Positions 29,896-40,834 are shown, counted from the stretch's first letter. The stretch is 64,000 bases of DNA from Viridibacterium sp035456105 (GCA_035456105.1 DATIDV010000020.1:1-64000), one strand, 5' to 3'. Numbers and translations are program-made. Notes: generated by a model from the sequence alone, not told the origin.

Positions 29896-30001
29896 GGCGG
29901 ATGCCCGCAGGGCGATCCGCCAGCCGCCGTGAGGCGGCTTTACGCAATGCACGCTTTTGCCCCAGCCCGGCGGAACCTCCACAGGAGTTCCGCCCTACCG
30001 C
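29892..30001. repeat. Dispersed palindromic element, family B, copy 2
   Basis: Starts GTAGGGCGGATG and ends GAGTTCCGCCCTACCG, so its termini are inverted (GTAGGGCGGA / CCGCCCTAC). The interior matches the reverse complement of 15408-15537. The TAG stop of the upstream pseudopilin is within its first bases, and clpB ends at its other side. It may double as a bidirectional terminator between two converging genes. Confidence 0.78.
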
Positions 30002-32584
<2,583 letters not shown>

Positions 32585-32689
32585 GCTTCGGTCCTCCGCG
32601 ATTTACTGCCTGTTTACTGCAGTCTTGAGCCTGCCATGAGTGGTTGTCCGGCCGCCGGAATTCGCCCTGCCAGAACCTTCAATTGAACA

Positions 32690-32716
32690 AATGGGGGCAT
32701 CCCCTTGTCTTTCAAT
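32690..32716 (-). promoter_or_regulatory. Sigma-32 (heat-shock) promoter of clpB
   Basis: Read on the minus strand, TTGAAA (32715-32710) is followed after 13 bases by CCCCAT (32696-32691). This closely fits the RpoH consensus CTTGAAA-N13-15-CCCCATNT. It lies upstream of the clpB start in the gap 32585-32973, which otherwise holds only leader sequence for clpB and the phasin gene. Confidence 0.75.
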
Positions 32717-32973
32717 GCGGGGCATATGCCGGCGACTGTACCGACGAGACACCGGCGCCAATGGGCAGACGTCTTCTCATGCTGCAGAACCCTGGCGCAA
32801 ACTGCGCAGCCGACCGTGCTAGCCCTTGATAGTGTTATTGCGTATCGACAAATTCCTGTGCGGTGTTATGGTTTGTGCCCCATCGGGTGCCTTTGAGCAT
32901 GACGGCACCACCCGCAGCGTGCTGCAGCAAAGTTGGCGATGCTGCGGACCGACCCCTGAATGGAGAGCCCGGA

Positions 32974-33477
32974 ATGACAAATAAGGTCGAACAATCGATT
33001 GCAGCCATGCAGAAGAAGAATCTCGAATCGGCCATGAAACTGGCCCAGCTTTCCATCGAGAATTCCCAACGCATATTGCAATTGCAGATGCAGGCAGCCA
33101 AGGAAATGTTCGAGGACGGCGTAAGCAACGTTCAGTCGCTGGCGCAGATCAAGACGCCTCAGGAAGCGATGGAATTGCGCGCACGCTATGCGCAGCAAGC
33201 TGCAGAAAAGATGTTGTCGACAAGCCGCAACATTGCCGAGATCACTTCTGAAGTGCAGAGCGAAATGAGCAAGCTGGTCAGCCAGCAACTCACCTCGGGC
33301 AGCCAGGAAATGATGGACGCGATGCAGGGTTTCCTGAAGGGCATGCCGCTTAACGGCCAGGCTGCTGCGGAAGCCATGCAGACGACTTTCGAGAATGCTC
33401 GCAAGACCCTGGAGCAGGTGGCGAAGGCGTCAAGCGAAGCCTTTGGTGCCGTGACCCAGGCGGGCAAGAAGCGCTAA
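32974..33477 (+). CDS. Phasin family protein
   Basis: A 167-residue, highly helical protein of the phasin type, which coats polyhydroxyalkanoate granules. It is rich in Ala, Gln, Met and Glu, with amphipathic helices (LESAMKLAQLSIENSQRIL; LKTPQEA-like IKTPQEAMELRARY). The C terminus is ASSEAFGAVTQAGKKR, a common phasin ending. ATG 32974 has GGAG upstream and starts MTNKVEQS. It converges on hpnE with a four-base overlap. Its presence implies PHA storage; phaC lies outside the window. Confidence 0.85.
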   Translation: MTNKVEQSIAAMQKKNLESAMKLAQLSIENSQRILQLQMQAAKEMFEDGVSNVQSLAQIKTPQEAMELRARYAQQAAEKMLSTSRNIAEITSEVQSEMSKLVSQQLTSGSQEMMDAMQGFLKGMPLNGQAAAEAMQTTFENARKTLEQVAKASSEAFGAVTQAGKKR

Positions 33478-34802
33478 ATTGCCTCGGACGCTTCGACGCT
33501 CGCCTTGATCAGGCGAATGACGTGGCGCGCAGCCGTCAGGCCGGAGCGCACGGCAGTCTCTATGGTTGCCGGGTAGGGCGACTGGACGTAGTCACCTGCG
33601 AGCACGAGATTCCTGATCGGCGTAACGTGCAGAGGGCGCAGTACGGACGGGCTACACGAAAATGTGGCCCGTTTTTCCGTGATGACAGTCGACCACTTCG
33701 GTGCCGCCAGACGCGGAATGATGGCTTCGACGGCTTCGTGCGCGCGCAGACCAAGCTCCTCTCGACTCAATTCGGAGTGCGGTCCGCGCGCTGAAATCAC
33801 CGCAGCCAACAGACCCTTCGGGCCACCCAGCTGGCCGCGATCGAACAGCCACTGCACACTCGAATTCGCCACGCCAACCATCGGTTCGGGTAGTCGCACC
33901 GATTCGTCATATTCAAGATAGACCGTGGTGATCGGCTGATGCGCCAAGGCATCCACCTGCTGGCGCAGCAGGCTCAGCTCCGGAAAGCCTGCCAGCAGAT
34001 CGCTGGCATGATAGGGGGCGACGGCCAGGACCACATGGCTGAAGCGCTCGCCCTCGAAGGGATTGCCGACGATGCGGAACTCCTCATCCTCGTCCAGTTC
34101 GATGCCCTTGACGGGCGTGGCGATGTTTACCGTTCCGCCTTTGAGCGCCAGAAATTGCAGCGCGGGTACCGGCAGCAATTCGCTCAGGTCGACGCGCGGA
34201 ATCAACAGCTCGCTGGCCGATGCACTGCCTGCCAGCGAGTCCTTCAATACATTGATGAACACCTGTGCCGAGGCTTCATCCGCCGGCGTGTTGAGTGCAG
34301 CCACGCATAGCGGCTCCCACAGCAACTCGATCAGCATCGGCGTCTGTTTCGTGTCGGCGAGCAACTGCGAAACGCTGCAGTCCTGCGCCAGTTCGTACCG
34401 CATGCGCTTGAGGCTGCGCATCATGCGGACGATGGCTAAACGATCTGTCCAGCGCATCTGGCGCGAGCGCAGCAAGCCGACGGCGAGGTGGAATGGCGCC
34501 GGCAGCCTGGCCGCACGGAAATCCAGCCGACCGGGTACGTGCAGCGTAAAAGGGCGTGCGATCAGGCGGCTCGGCGGCACGCCCAGGAAGCGCAGCAGGC
34601 GCAGCGTTTCCGTGTAGGCGCCAATGAGGATGTGCTGGCCATTATCGATACGATGGCCGTCCTTTTCGACGACGCGGGCGCGGCCGCCTAGCGTGCGGCC
34701 TGCCTCGAAGACTGTGACCTGGATGCCGGCACGCGCCAGTTCCACTGCGGCAGACAGGCCCGCGTAACCGGCGCCGATGATCGCTACACGCGTTGCGGCC
34801 AT
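33474..34802 (-). CDS. hpnE: Hydroxysqualene dehydroxylase HpnE
   Basis: FAD-dependent enzyme that removes the hydroxyl of hydroxysqualene to give squalene, third step of the HpnCDE route. It has 442 residues. The N-terminal dinucleotide fold VAIIGAGYAGLSAAVELA and the GGRARV segment after it are typical of the amine-oxidase/phytoene-desaturase superfamily. The C-terminal FAD segment includes LVLAGDYVQSPYPATIETAV. It sits last in the hpnC-hpnD-hpnE order, one base after hpnD, which fixes the assignment. Confidence 0.9.
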   Translation of the reverse strand: MAATRVAIIGAGYAGLSAAVELARAGIQVTVFEAGRTLGGRARVVEKDGHRIDNGQHILIGAYTETLRLLRFLGVPPSRLIARPFTLHVPGRLDFRAARLPAPFHLAVGLLRSRQMRWTDRLAIVRMMRSLKRMRYELAQDCSVSQLLADTKQTPMLIELLWEPLCVAALNTPADEASAQVFINVLKDSLAGSASASELLIPRVDLSELLPVPALQFLALKGGTVNIATPVKGIELDEDEEFRIVGNPFEGERFSHVVLAVAPYHASDLLAGFPELSLLRQQVDALAHQPITTVYLEYDESVRLPEPMVGVANSSVQWLFDRGQLGGPKGLLAAVISARGPHSELSREELGLRAHEAVEAIIPRLAAPKWSTVITEKRATFSCSPSVLRPLHVTPIRNLVLAGDYVQSPYPATIETAVRSGLTAARHVIRLIKASVEASEAI

Positions 34803-34803
34803 C

Positions 34804-35640
34804 TCAGTACTTCAACCATGTGCGCGCAGCAATCCATAGCTTGCGCAGTGGCGTCAATGACGTGCGCTGGGTCAGCACCTTGCAGCCATCGGCCTTGATC
34901 TCATCAAGCGTCGTGCGATAGATCGCAGCCATGATCAGTCCGGCGCGCTGACTCTTGCGATCCGCTGCGGGCAGCAGCGCCAAGGCTTGTCCGTAGTAGC
35001 GCTCGGCGCGTTCGATCTGGAACTCCATCAGCGCGCGGAAATTGTCGCTATAGGTGGCGTCCGTGATCTGCTTGGCCGTCACACTGAATTGCTGCAGCTC
35101 GTTGATAGGCAGGTAGATGCGACCGCGGCGTGCGTCTTCTCCCACATCACGGATGATGTTGGTTAGCTGGAATGCGATGCCAAGGTCATGCGCGTACTTC
35201 AACGTCTGCGGGTCGGTGTAGCCGAATATCTCGACGGCGAGCAGACCGACCACGCTGGCGACGCGATAGCAGTACAGTTCCAGTGCCTTGAAATCGAGAT
35301 AACGCGTCTGCTGCAGATCCATCTGCATGCCGTCGATGATTTCCAGCAACTTGTCGCGCGGCAGATTGAAAGTCTTGACCACTTCGGCGAGCGCCTGCGT
35401 GACAGGGTGAGTGGGCTTGCCGCCGTGGATCTCGGCTGTTTCCTTGCGCCACCAGTCGAGCTTGGTTTGTGCGATCTGCATATCTGCAGTTTCGTCAACG
35501 ACGTCATCGACCTCGCGGCAGAACGCATACAGCGCCATGATGGCGCGCTGCCGCTCGGGCGGCAGGAACAGAAAGCTGTAGTAAAAACTCGAGCCGCTGG
35601 CGGCGGCCTTCTGTTTGCAATAGTCAAATGGGTCCATCAA
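34804..35640 (-). CDS. hpnD: Presqualene diphosphate synthase HpnD
   Basis: Head-to-head prenyl synthase (278 residues) that joins two farnesyl diphosphates to presqualene diphosphate. Two Asp-rich motifs are visible: the first in FCREVDDVVDE (about residues 40-51), the second in NIIRDVGEDARRGRIYLP (about 161-178). The YCYRVASVVGLL segment is typical of squalene/phytoene synthases. It is flanked by hpnC one base upstream and hpnE one base downstream, so the three genes form an operon. Confidence 0.92.
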   Translation of the reverse strand: MMDPFDYCKQKAAASGSSFYYSFLFLPPERQRAIMALYAFCREVDDVVDETADMQIAQTKLDWWRKETAEIHGGKPTHPVTQALAEVVKTFNLPRDKLLEIIDGMQMDLQQTRYLDFKALELYCYRVASVVGLLAVEIFGYTDPQTLKYAHDLGIAFQLTNIIRDVGEDARRGRIYLPINELQQFSVTAKQITDATYSDNFRALMEFQIERAERYYGQALALLPAADRKSQRAGLIMAAIYRTTLDEIKADGCKVLTQRTSLTPLRKLWIAARTWLKY

Positions 35641-35641
35641 A

Positions 35642-36457
35642 TCATGCTTTCATGAATATTGCGCGCCATAACATGCGCAGCCAGTCTGTCTTGCCAAGTG
35701 TCGGACGATGGCGAAACACATCGTAATTGACGGCCTCGATCTTCTCCAGGGTGCGCAGGCCGCCTTGCACGACGAGGCGCAACTCCCAACCGATGCGGCC
35801 GGGCAGGGCGCGTGCCAGCGGCGCGCCGCGCATCAGCATGCGGCGTGCGCGAGCCACCTCGTAGTGCATCAGGTTGCGCCAGTGCGCATCGGCACGGCTC
35901 TCGGCGATGTGCTTCTCCTTGATGCCGAAACTCTGCAAGTCGTCCTGCGGGATGTAGATGCGATCCTTCTTCCAGTCGACTGCCACGTCCTGCCAGAAGT
36001 TGATGTATTGCAGTGCTGAGCAGATATCGTCAGAACGAGAAAGATTCTGGGGTGTAGCCCGCTTGTAGAGATGGAGTAGAAGACGGCCGACCGGATCAGC
36101 GGAGAGGCGGCTGTATTCACGCAACTCGGCAAAGTCCGTGTAACGTTTTTTCACCACATCCTGCGAAAACGCATCGAGTAAATTACGCAACAAGATCGTG
36201 GGCAGGCCATGCGCACGCACGTTCTGAGCGAGGCGCGCGAACATGGCGTTGGTCGGCATTTCGCCGGAATCGATGGTGTCCAGTTCGCGCCGATAGTCAT
36301 TCAGCTGCGCCAGCCGAACTAGCGGCTCTGCGTCGCCTTCGTCCGCAATGTCATCGGCGCTGCGTGCAAAAGCATAGATCGCCTCGATCGGCTCGCGAAG
36401 TCGGCGCGGCAAGAGGACGGATGCGACAGGAAAGTTTTCGTAATGCTCGACGGGCAT
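35642..36457 (-). CDS. hpnC: Hydroxysqualene synthase HpnC
   Basis: Squalene/phytoene-synthase-family protein of 271 residues that converts presqualene diphosphate to hydroxysqualene. It begins MPVEHYENFPVASVLLP, the usual HpnC start. It has FARSADDIADEGD as the first Asp-rich motif, and NFWQDVAVDWKKDRIYIPQ, where the second Asp-rich motif is changed (DVAVDW). First gene of hpnCDE, indicating squalene supply for hopanoids or related triterpenes; shc itself is not in the window. Confidence 0.92.
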   Translation of the reverse strand: MPVEHYENFPVASVLLPRRLREPIEAIYAFARSADDIADEGDAEPLVRLAQLNDYRRELDTIDSGEMPTNAMFARLAQNVRAHGLPTILLRNLLDAFSQDVVKKRYTDFAELREYSRLSADPVGRLLLHLYKRATPQNLSRSDDICSALQYINFWQDVAVDWKKDRIYIPQDDLQSFGIKEKHIAESRADAHWRNLMHYEVARARRMLMRGAPLARALPGRIGWELRLVVQGGLRTLEKIEAVNYDVFRHRPTLGKTDWLRMLWRAIFMKA

Positions 36458-36520
36458 CTAGGGTCGCGAGTTTGTTTGTGTGGGGTGAATCAAGTCAGTC
36501 GGCGAGTATAGCCAAGCTGC

Positions 36521-36526
36521 TATAAT
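36521..36526 (+). promoter_or_regulatory. -10 element upstream of tRNA-Leu(UAG)
   Basis: A perfect TATAAT sits 45 bases before the tRNA 5' end. The -35 region (about 36498-36503) is poor, so only the -10 hexamer is claimed. Confidence 0.5.
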
Positions 36527-36570
36527 CCGCGCCTCAATATTCTCGGCATCGCGCCGGGTGTTGCGTGTTG

Positions 36571-36655
36571 GCCCAGGTGGCGAAATTGGTAGACGCACCA
36601 GATTTAGGTTCTGGCGTAGCGATACGTGGGGGTTCGAGTCCCTTCCTGGGCACCA
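36571..36655 (+). tRNA. tRNA-Leu(UAG)
   Basis: An 85-base tRNA with acceptor stem GCCCAGG/CCTGGGC, encoded CCA, and a long variable arm as expected of class II tRNA-Leu. The anticodon stem CCAGA/TCTGG encloses loop TTTAGGT, giving anticodon TAG (reads CUN). The T-arm is GGGTTCGAGTCCC. The next protein gene follows closely. Confidence 0.96.
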
Positions 36656-36714
36656 TTGCATATTGGCAAGCGCGCATTCGTGCGCTTTTCCTGCTTTTTT
36701 CTCTTGTACTTGTT

Positions 36715-37833
36715 ATGACTGCACCGCCTGCACGTGCAGCGATTTTGCACGTCGGCCCGACTCACCTGCTTACGATGCCGTCGCAAGCGGCGGCCTTGGC
36801 GCGTGATGGTGACGTCGTTGAAATCGATGCCGGTGAGTACCGCGGTGACGTTGCCGTGTGGACGCAGTCTGCACTGACCATCCGCGGACGCGGTGGCATG
36901 GCGAAGCTGATCGCCGATGGGCGTTCTGCAGAAGCGAAAGCGATCTGGGTGGTGCGTGGGGGGGATATCCGCATCGAGCAGATCGAGTTCACCGGCGCGC
37001 GCGTCGTGCATCGCAATGGTGCCGGGATACGTTTCGAGAAGGGACGTCTGCAGATCTCTTTCTGCCGTTTTATCGACAATGAGAATGGCATATTGACGGG
37101 TGGCGATCTCGACGATCGACTCGATATCGAGTTCAGCGAGTTCGGCAATAACGGCGACGGATCGGGTTATACGCACAATATCTATGTAGGCCCGATCGGG
37201 CGTCTGCGCGTGACGGGCAGCTATTTTCATCATGCCCGCGTCGGGCATCTGCTCAAGTCGCGTGCTCTGGTGAATGACGTCAGCTACAACCGTCTGACCG
37301 ACGAAGAAGACGGCCACGCAAGCTACGAGCTGGAGTTCCCGAATGGTGGAGCGGCACTCGTGATGGGCAACATCATCGAGCAGTCGGCCACGACCGAGAA
37401 TCCTGACATCATTTCCTACGGCGCTGAAGGTTTGCGCGATGACGGCAATCAGCTGATGCTGATCCATAACACCATCGTTGATCACCGCTTGTTCCGGGGC
37501 ACGCCCCTGGTAGTCCATGGCAAATCGGGGGAAGTTTCGGTGCTGGCCATCAATAATCTCCTGATAGGTACCAGCCCGCTCAATTTGCCGCGAGGGGCGC
37601 TGGATCGCGGTAACCAATCCGGATCGCTCAGCCAACTGGGAGCGGGCTACAGGCCTGTGGAACGCTCGCGCTGGAAAGCGCCTGCGGAGAATTTCAAGGA
37701 CGTCGTGCTACCGCCATCGCTGATGGGGCGGGCATTTCCACCAGTGATGGAGTATGTGCATCCCATGCAGGTTGCGCCCTTGGCGGACATCTTGCGCAAT
37801 GGCATTGCTGGTGCAATTCAGAGCACGAAGTGA
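36715..37833 (+). CDS. Exported right-handed parallel beta-helix protein
   Basis: A repetitive beta-rich protein with short turns of the pectate-lyase type (for example FTGARVVHRNGAGIRFEKG and FCRFIDNENGILTGGD), predicted to fold as a right-handed beta-helix. The open frame extends upstream into the tRNA. Residues before the ATG at 36715 (RALFLLFSLVLV) form a good signal-peptide core, so the true start is probably a non-ATG codon just after tRNA-Leu(UAG). From 36715 it has 372 residues. No catalytic residues are recognised; polysaccharide lyase-like or surface roles are possible. Confidence 0.7.
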   Translation: MTAPPARAAILHVGPTHLLTMPSQAAALARDGDVVEIDAGEYRGDVAVWTQSALTIRGRGGMAKLIADGRSAEAKAIWVVRGGDIRIEQIEFTGARVVHRNGAGIRFEKGRLQISFCRFIDNENGILTGGDLDDRLDIEFSEFGNNGDGSGYTHNIYVGPIGRLRVTGSYFHHARVGHLLKSRALVNDVSYNRLTDEEDGHASYELEFPNGGAALVMGNIIEQSATTENPDIISYGAEGLRDDGNQLMLIHNTIVDHRLFRGTPLVVHGKSGEVSVLAINNLLIGTSPLNLPRGALDRGNQSGSLSQLGAGYRPVERSRWKAPAENFKDVVLPPSLMGRAFPPVMEYVHPMQVAPLADILRNGIAGAIQSTK

Positions 37834-37862
37834 TGACGCGCAGGTGAGGTGTTGCTTGGCAA

Positions 37863-39026
37863 TCAGGCTCCGAGTGAGCCGGTCAGCAGCTGCAGCGAGA
37901 TCTGCCGAATGATTGGCAGACGGCTTAAAGGGTCGAAGAATAGATCGCGCAATCGGGCGACGGTGTCGTGCTCCGACTGAAACAACGGCGTGAGCCAGTG
38001 ACTGCCCAGTGAATACCATCTGACGTGCGTGCGACGTACCTTCTCGTACTGCTTCAGTGCTGTCGCGAGATCGGGCTGAGCGTCGATTGCATCTGCAAGC
38101 GCCAGCGCATCCAGGAGGGCCAGGTTTGCTCCCTGACCGAGTTGCGGGCTCATGCCGTGTGCTGAGTCTCCAATCCAGACGGCACGTTGCTGCGTCCAGC
38201 GCGGCATACGTATGGCGCGGTAAGTGGCGTGCGTGAGTTCAGCTGCCGTTTGTTGACGCAAATGGTCGGCAGCTTGCGGCCACAGCGGTGCGACCTTGCT
38301 GGCGATGTCATGCGAGTTGTGACCCTGTGGTGCTTCGTCGGAGCGCACGCTCCAGTAGACGCATAGCTTGTCATCGACATCGGCTTGACCGGGCAAGCGA
38401 CCCACCGGCAGTACGCCCACCATTTCACGCGCGAGGCGGTAGCGCTGCTCCAGCGAATCATGCTGTGGCCAGTCTTTCGCTGAAACCAGACACCACCATG
38501 CGCCCCATGGGTAAAGACGGGCACTGGAATCACCGAAAACCTGCGTGCGCATTTGCGAGCGAGAGCCATCCGCGACGATGATCAGATCGTAAGTGCCGTA
38601 TTGCGTACCAACGTCATCGTGGATGAAGCCGCTGGCGGGATCGAGTTTGCGAATCTGGATGCCAGTGCGCAGGTTGACGCTTGTCGGCAATGCGTCGTGC
38701 AGCATCGAGAACAGGGCGTGGCGCTGCATGCCGAGGCCAAAGGCATCGCTACGCCAGGCGGCGTAGCGCATGTTCATGACACGGCGGCCCCGCGCATTGC
38801 AACCATGCAAACGCGAGATTGGTGCGCCCAGTTGCAGAGCTTGATCAAGCAGTTTTAGTCGAGCGAGCGCAGCCAGGCCGGTAGGCTGCAGCAAGAAGCC
38901 AGCCCCGATAGGGCCGGCCTCCGCCGTTTGTTCGAATATCTCTATGGCATGTCGACCGCTGCGGCCGAGCGCTATGGCCGCCGCCTGCCCCGCGGTACCG
39001 TAACCGATGATGGCGATTCGGAGCAT
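37863..39026 (-). CDS. FAD-dependent monooxygenase (UbiH/salicylate-hydroxylase-like)
   Basis: Group A flavoprotein monooxygenase of 387 residues. The FAD-binding GxGxxG is in IIGYGTAGQAAAIALGRSG. The middle DG motif lies in LIIVADGSRSQMR (about residue 150), and the second FAD motif is IGDSAHGMSPQLGQGANLAL (about 285-304). These are the three hallmark sequences of the family, which hydroxylates aromatic substrates. The substrate is unknown. It ends the chromosomal segment before the integrated element, with only the tRNA fragment beyond its start. Confidence 0.85.
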   Translation of the reverse strand: MLRIAIIGYGTAGQAAAIALGRSGRHAIEIFEQTAEAGPIGAGFLLQPTGLAALARLKLLDQALQLGAPISRLHGCNARGRRVMNMRYAAWRSDAFGLGMQRHALFSMLHDALPTSVNLRTGIQIRKLDPASGFIHDDVGTQYGTYDLIIVADGSRSQMRTQVFGDSSARLYPWGAWWCLVSAKDWPQHDSLEQRYRLAREMVGVLPVGRLPGQADVDDKLCVYWSVRSDEAPQGHNSHDIASKVAPLWPQAADHLRQQTAAELTHATYRAIRMPRWTQQRAVWIGDSAHGMSPQLGQGANLALLDALALADAIDAQPDLATALKQYEKVRRTHVRWYSLGSHWLTPLFQSEHDTVARLRDLFFDPLSRLPIIRQISLQLLTGSLGA

Positions 39027-39052
39027 CTGCGGCAGTTGCGACTAAGGATAAG

Positions 39053-39109
39053 TGGTGCCCGGGACCGGGGTCGAACCGGTACAACCTTGCGGTCGAGGGA
39101 TTTTAAGTC
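39053..39109 (-). pseudogene. 3' half of the split chromosomal tRNA-Leu(UAA)
   Basis: Read on the minus strand, this runs from the anticodon loop (GACTTAAAATC) through the variable arm (CTCGACCGCAAGGTTGT), the T-arm (CCGGTTCGACCCCGG) and the acceptor strand CCCGGGC with encoded CCA. Nothing resembling a tRNA 5' half precedes it. Its acceptor strand pairs perfectly with GCCCGGG at 57247-57241, and GGGA/TCCC re-forms the anticodon stem. It is therefore one half of a gene cut by the integrated element. Confidence 0.88.
39099..39109. other. Left attachment-site core
   Basis: The 11-base sequence GATTTTAAGTC (GACTTAAAATC on the minus strand) is repeated exactly at 57207-57217. It covers the anticodon loop of the split tRNA-Leu(UAA) and marks the left end of the element. 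Confidence 0.8.
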
Positions 39110-39170
39110 AAGCACAAACGCAAACGAGCGACATTCAACGCAACGTAACGCACTGATTTAACATGCAATC

Positions 39171-39225
39171 TTTGCGGTGGTTTGCGAACGCGTTATGGTC
39201 GCTTGCGGCTGTTTGCGACCCCAGT
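39171..39225. repeat. Tandem repeats, candidate integrase arm sites
   Basis: TTTGCGG at 39171, TTTGCGA at 39181, CTTGCGG at 39202 and TTTGCGA at 39212 form two similar units 30 bases apart. Inverted CGCAAAC lies at 39119-39125, and a CGCAAAC copy near the right end (about 57175). Short repeats close to the core are typical arm-type binding sites of tyrosine integrases. Confidence 0.5.
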
Positions 39226-39289
39226 TACACACCATTTACACGCGCTGAAATGCTCTCGTCATGAAACCGGCGGGGTACAATGGCGTCTC

Positions 39290-39374
39290 GCCGGGGTGGT
39301 GAAACTGGTAACCACAGCAGACTTAAAATTTGCCGGCTTCGGCCTTACGGGTTCGAGTCCCGTCCTCGGCACCA
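39290..39374 (+). tRNA. Element-borne tRNA-Leu(UAA)
   Basis: An 85-base class II tRNA with acceptor stem GCCGGGG/CCTCGGC (one G-U pair), encoded CCA, anticodon stem GCAGA/TTTGC, loop CTTAAAA (anticodon TAA), variable arm with GCCGGCTTCGGC, and T-arm ACGGGTTCGAGTCCCGT. It decodes UUA/UUG, the same anticodon as the tRNA the element has split. It differs from that gene over much of its length. A TACAAT at 39276-39281 may be its -10 element, and a terminator follows. Confidence 0.93.
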
Positions 39375-39381
39375 CACTGAA

Positions 39382-39420
39382 AGCCCTGTCCATCACTCGC
39401 GGTGGGCGGGGCTTTTTTTT
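39382..39420 (+). terminator. Rho-independent terminator after tRNA-Leu(UAA)
   Basis: AGCCCTGTCCATC pairs imperfectly with GGTGGGCGGGGCT around a short CACTCGC loop and is followed by eight T residues (39413-39420). The rest of the gap to 39693 shows no gene. Confidence 0.75.
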
Positions 39421-39693
39421 GGTCATGCCTCCAGCATTTGATCTTTTTTGTCTATAGCCGGTGCGACCGTTCGTCGTCACGTAGCAACCGTTAGTCTGCG
39501 CCCGAGCTTGCGCCCTAAAATATGCGGCGAACCGTCCAGCCAGCAGCAGCAGGCCAATCCGGACCGTGACCTCCTGATTGGCAGTCTGGATGTCAGGCGG
39601 GTACCGCTGGATTGATCTTTTTTGAATAAATACAAAGACTTGCACGCAAGTTATGATGTGCCCATCGCAAATCACAACACAGCGGGCGCGAAT

Positions 39694-39909
39694 ATGAACG
39701 ACCAACCGCAAGCAAACGACTGGTACCGCGTTGAGGACTTCGCGGCACGGCATCCCAACCTTTTTCCGTCCGTGACGTCTCTGCGCTACCAGATGCGCAG
39801 CAGGCAAACGAACGGCCTCGCGAAGGCAGTTGTCCGGCTCGGCAGGAACACGCTGATCAGCGAAACGAAGTTCATGGCTTGGCTCGAGGAGCAGGCCGAG
39901 GGCAAGTGA
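39694..39909 (+). CDS. Small putative DNA-binding protein
   Basis: A 71-residue protein beginning MNDQPQANDWYRVEDFAARHP. The WYRVEDFAARHPNLF opening and the LRYQMRSRQTNGL stretch resemble helix-turn-helix proteins of the winged or excisionase-like group found on phages and integrative elements. The ATG at 39694 is chosen over 39622 because the shorter form starts with the conserved-looking part. Position near the left end fits a regulator or recombination-direction factor. No specific family is certain. Confidence 0.55.
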   Translation: MNDQPQANDWYRVEDFAARHPNLFPSVTSLRYQMRSRQTNGLAKAVVRLGRNTLISETKFMAWLEEQAEGK

Positions 39910-40118
39910 CCGCCCGCGCTAGTACAGCAGCACCAGAGTAATCGTTCGCCTGCACGTCAGCAGGCCGGGCCTGGAAAACCCGAGCTACTCAATAAGGCGA
40001 GAGCCTTCCGTTGTGCAGTCTCATTGGCGGGAGGGATTTGTGTGGCGCTTCGGCGCGATCGGCATGCTCGATTTTTCCAGCGCACGAATCCCACCCCCGC
40101 CGCCCATTTTTCGTGGGC

Positions 40119-40325
40119 ATGGAGACTTGCACTATGTTCATACCCCACCGCAGCAGCAACTTCCCGCCCGCATCGCGCCATGACGCGCGCATCGACCTCG
40201 CAGTCGACATCCTCGCCGACCTCGTGCGCTGGAGCGAGCCGATCGCTTTCGTCCTCGCAACGCTTGCCGTTTCCGCCGCAGCGCAGAGCGTTGCGGAGAT
40301 GCTCATCGGCGTGGCCCTGAAGTGA
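40119..40325 (+). CDS. Small hydrophobic protein of unknown function
   Basis: A possible 68-residue protein (METCTMFIPHRSS start). A C-terminal hydrophobic stretch (PIAFVLATLAVSAAAQSVAEMLIG) looks like a membrane helix, and an acidic amphipathic segment (RIDLAVDILADLVRW) precedes it. A start at 40134 is also possible. It could be a holin-like or regulatory membrane peptide, but nothing decides this. The following acetyltransferase frame can start within its stop region (GTG 40322). Confidence 0.4.
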   Translation: METCTMFIPHRSSNFPPASRHDARIDLAVDILADLVRWSEPIAFVLATLAVSAAAQSVAEMLIGVALK

Positions 40326-40378
40326 GTTGTTCCAACGTCCTGCCGCACGACGGCCCTCATTCCACTGGTCCGGAACCC

Positions 40379-40834
40379 ATGCAAACCAAGACGATTCAAC
40401 CCACATGCGGGCCCAATGAGAATGGCTTCACCACTTTCACGCTCGAAGAAATCGCCGAATTCCTGGTGGCACACGAAGGTGAGCTGGACATGGAAGGCAC
40501 AACTGCGGAGGAAGTGCTGGAGAGGGTCAGATCAGGCCAGTCTGCTTTGGAAGTTCGTTCGTGGGGCTTCGCATTGATTCAACTCGCCATTGCAAAAGGA
40601 GTCGATGAGCGCATCCCCCATTTGTGGGTTTTGTACGTTGCAGAAGGGCAGCGAGGCAAGGGCCGAGGTGCTGTGTTCATGCGCGAACTGCTGCGGAAGT
40701 ACAGCAGCTATTTCCACATGTCGTTGTATTGCCATGGTCCGCGTCGGCGCAAATTCTTCGGTCGGTTTGGTTTTCGAGTGGAGAGCAGGGACGGTGAAAT
40801 GCGCCGAATGACAACGAACCCGACGCCATGGTGA
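40379..40834 (+). CDS. GNAT-family N-acetyltransferase
   Basis: A 151-residue protein. The stretch HLWVLYVAEGQRGKGRGAVF has the acetyl-CoA-binding RGKGRG of motif A in GNAT enzymes. FMRELLRKYSSYFHMSLYCHG and the ending FFGRFGFRVESRDGEMRRM match the remaining fold (FYxxxGF pattern). The first 60 residues form an acidic helical extension. ATG 40379 is preferred over GTG 40322. The substrate is unknown; on such elements GNATs can modify proteins, toxins or antibiotics. Confidence 0.72.
   Translation: MQTKTIQPTCGPNENGFTTFTLEEIAEFLVAHEGELDMEGTTAEEVLERVRSGQSALEVRSWGFALIQLAIAKGVDERIPHLWVLYVAEGQRGKGRGAVFMRELLRKYSSYFHMSLYCHGPRRRKFFGRFGFRVESRDGEMRRMTTNPTPW

Noticed and set aside
36604..37635. 343-codon minus-strand open frame
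   Set aside because: Antisense to the beta-helix gene and part of the tRNA; composition unlike protein.
39121..39225. Possible CRISPR-like array
   Set aside because: Only two similar 30-base units without unique spacers; arm-type integrase sites explain them better. No cas genes and no CRISPR array were seen anywhere in the window.
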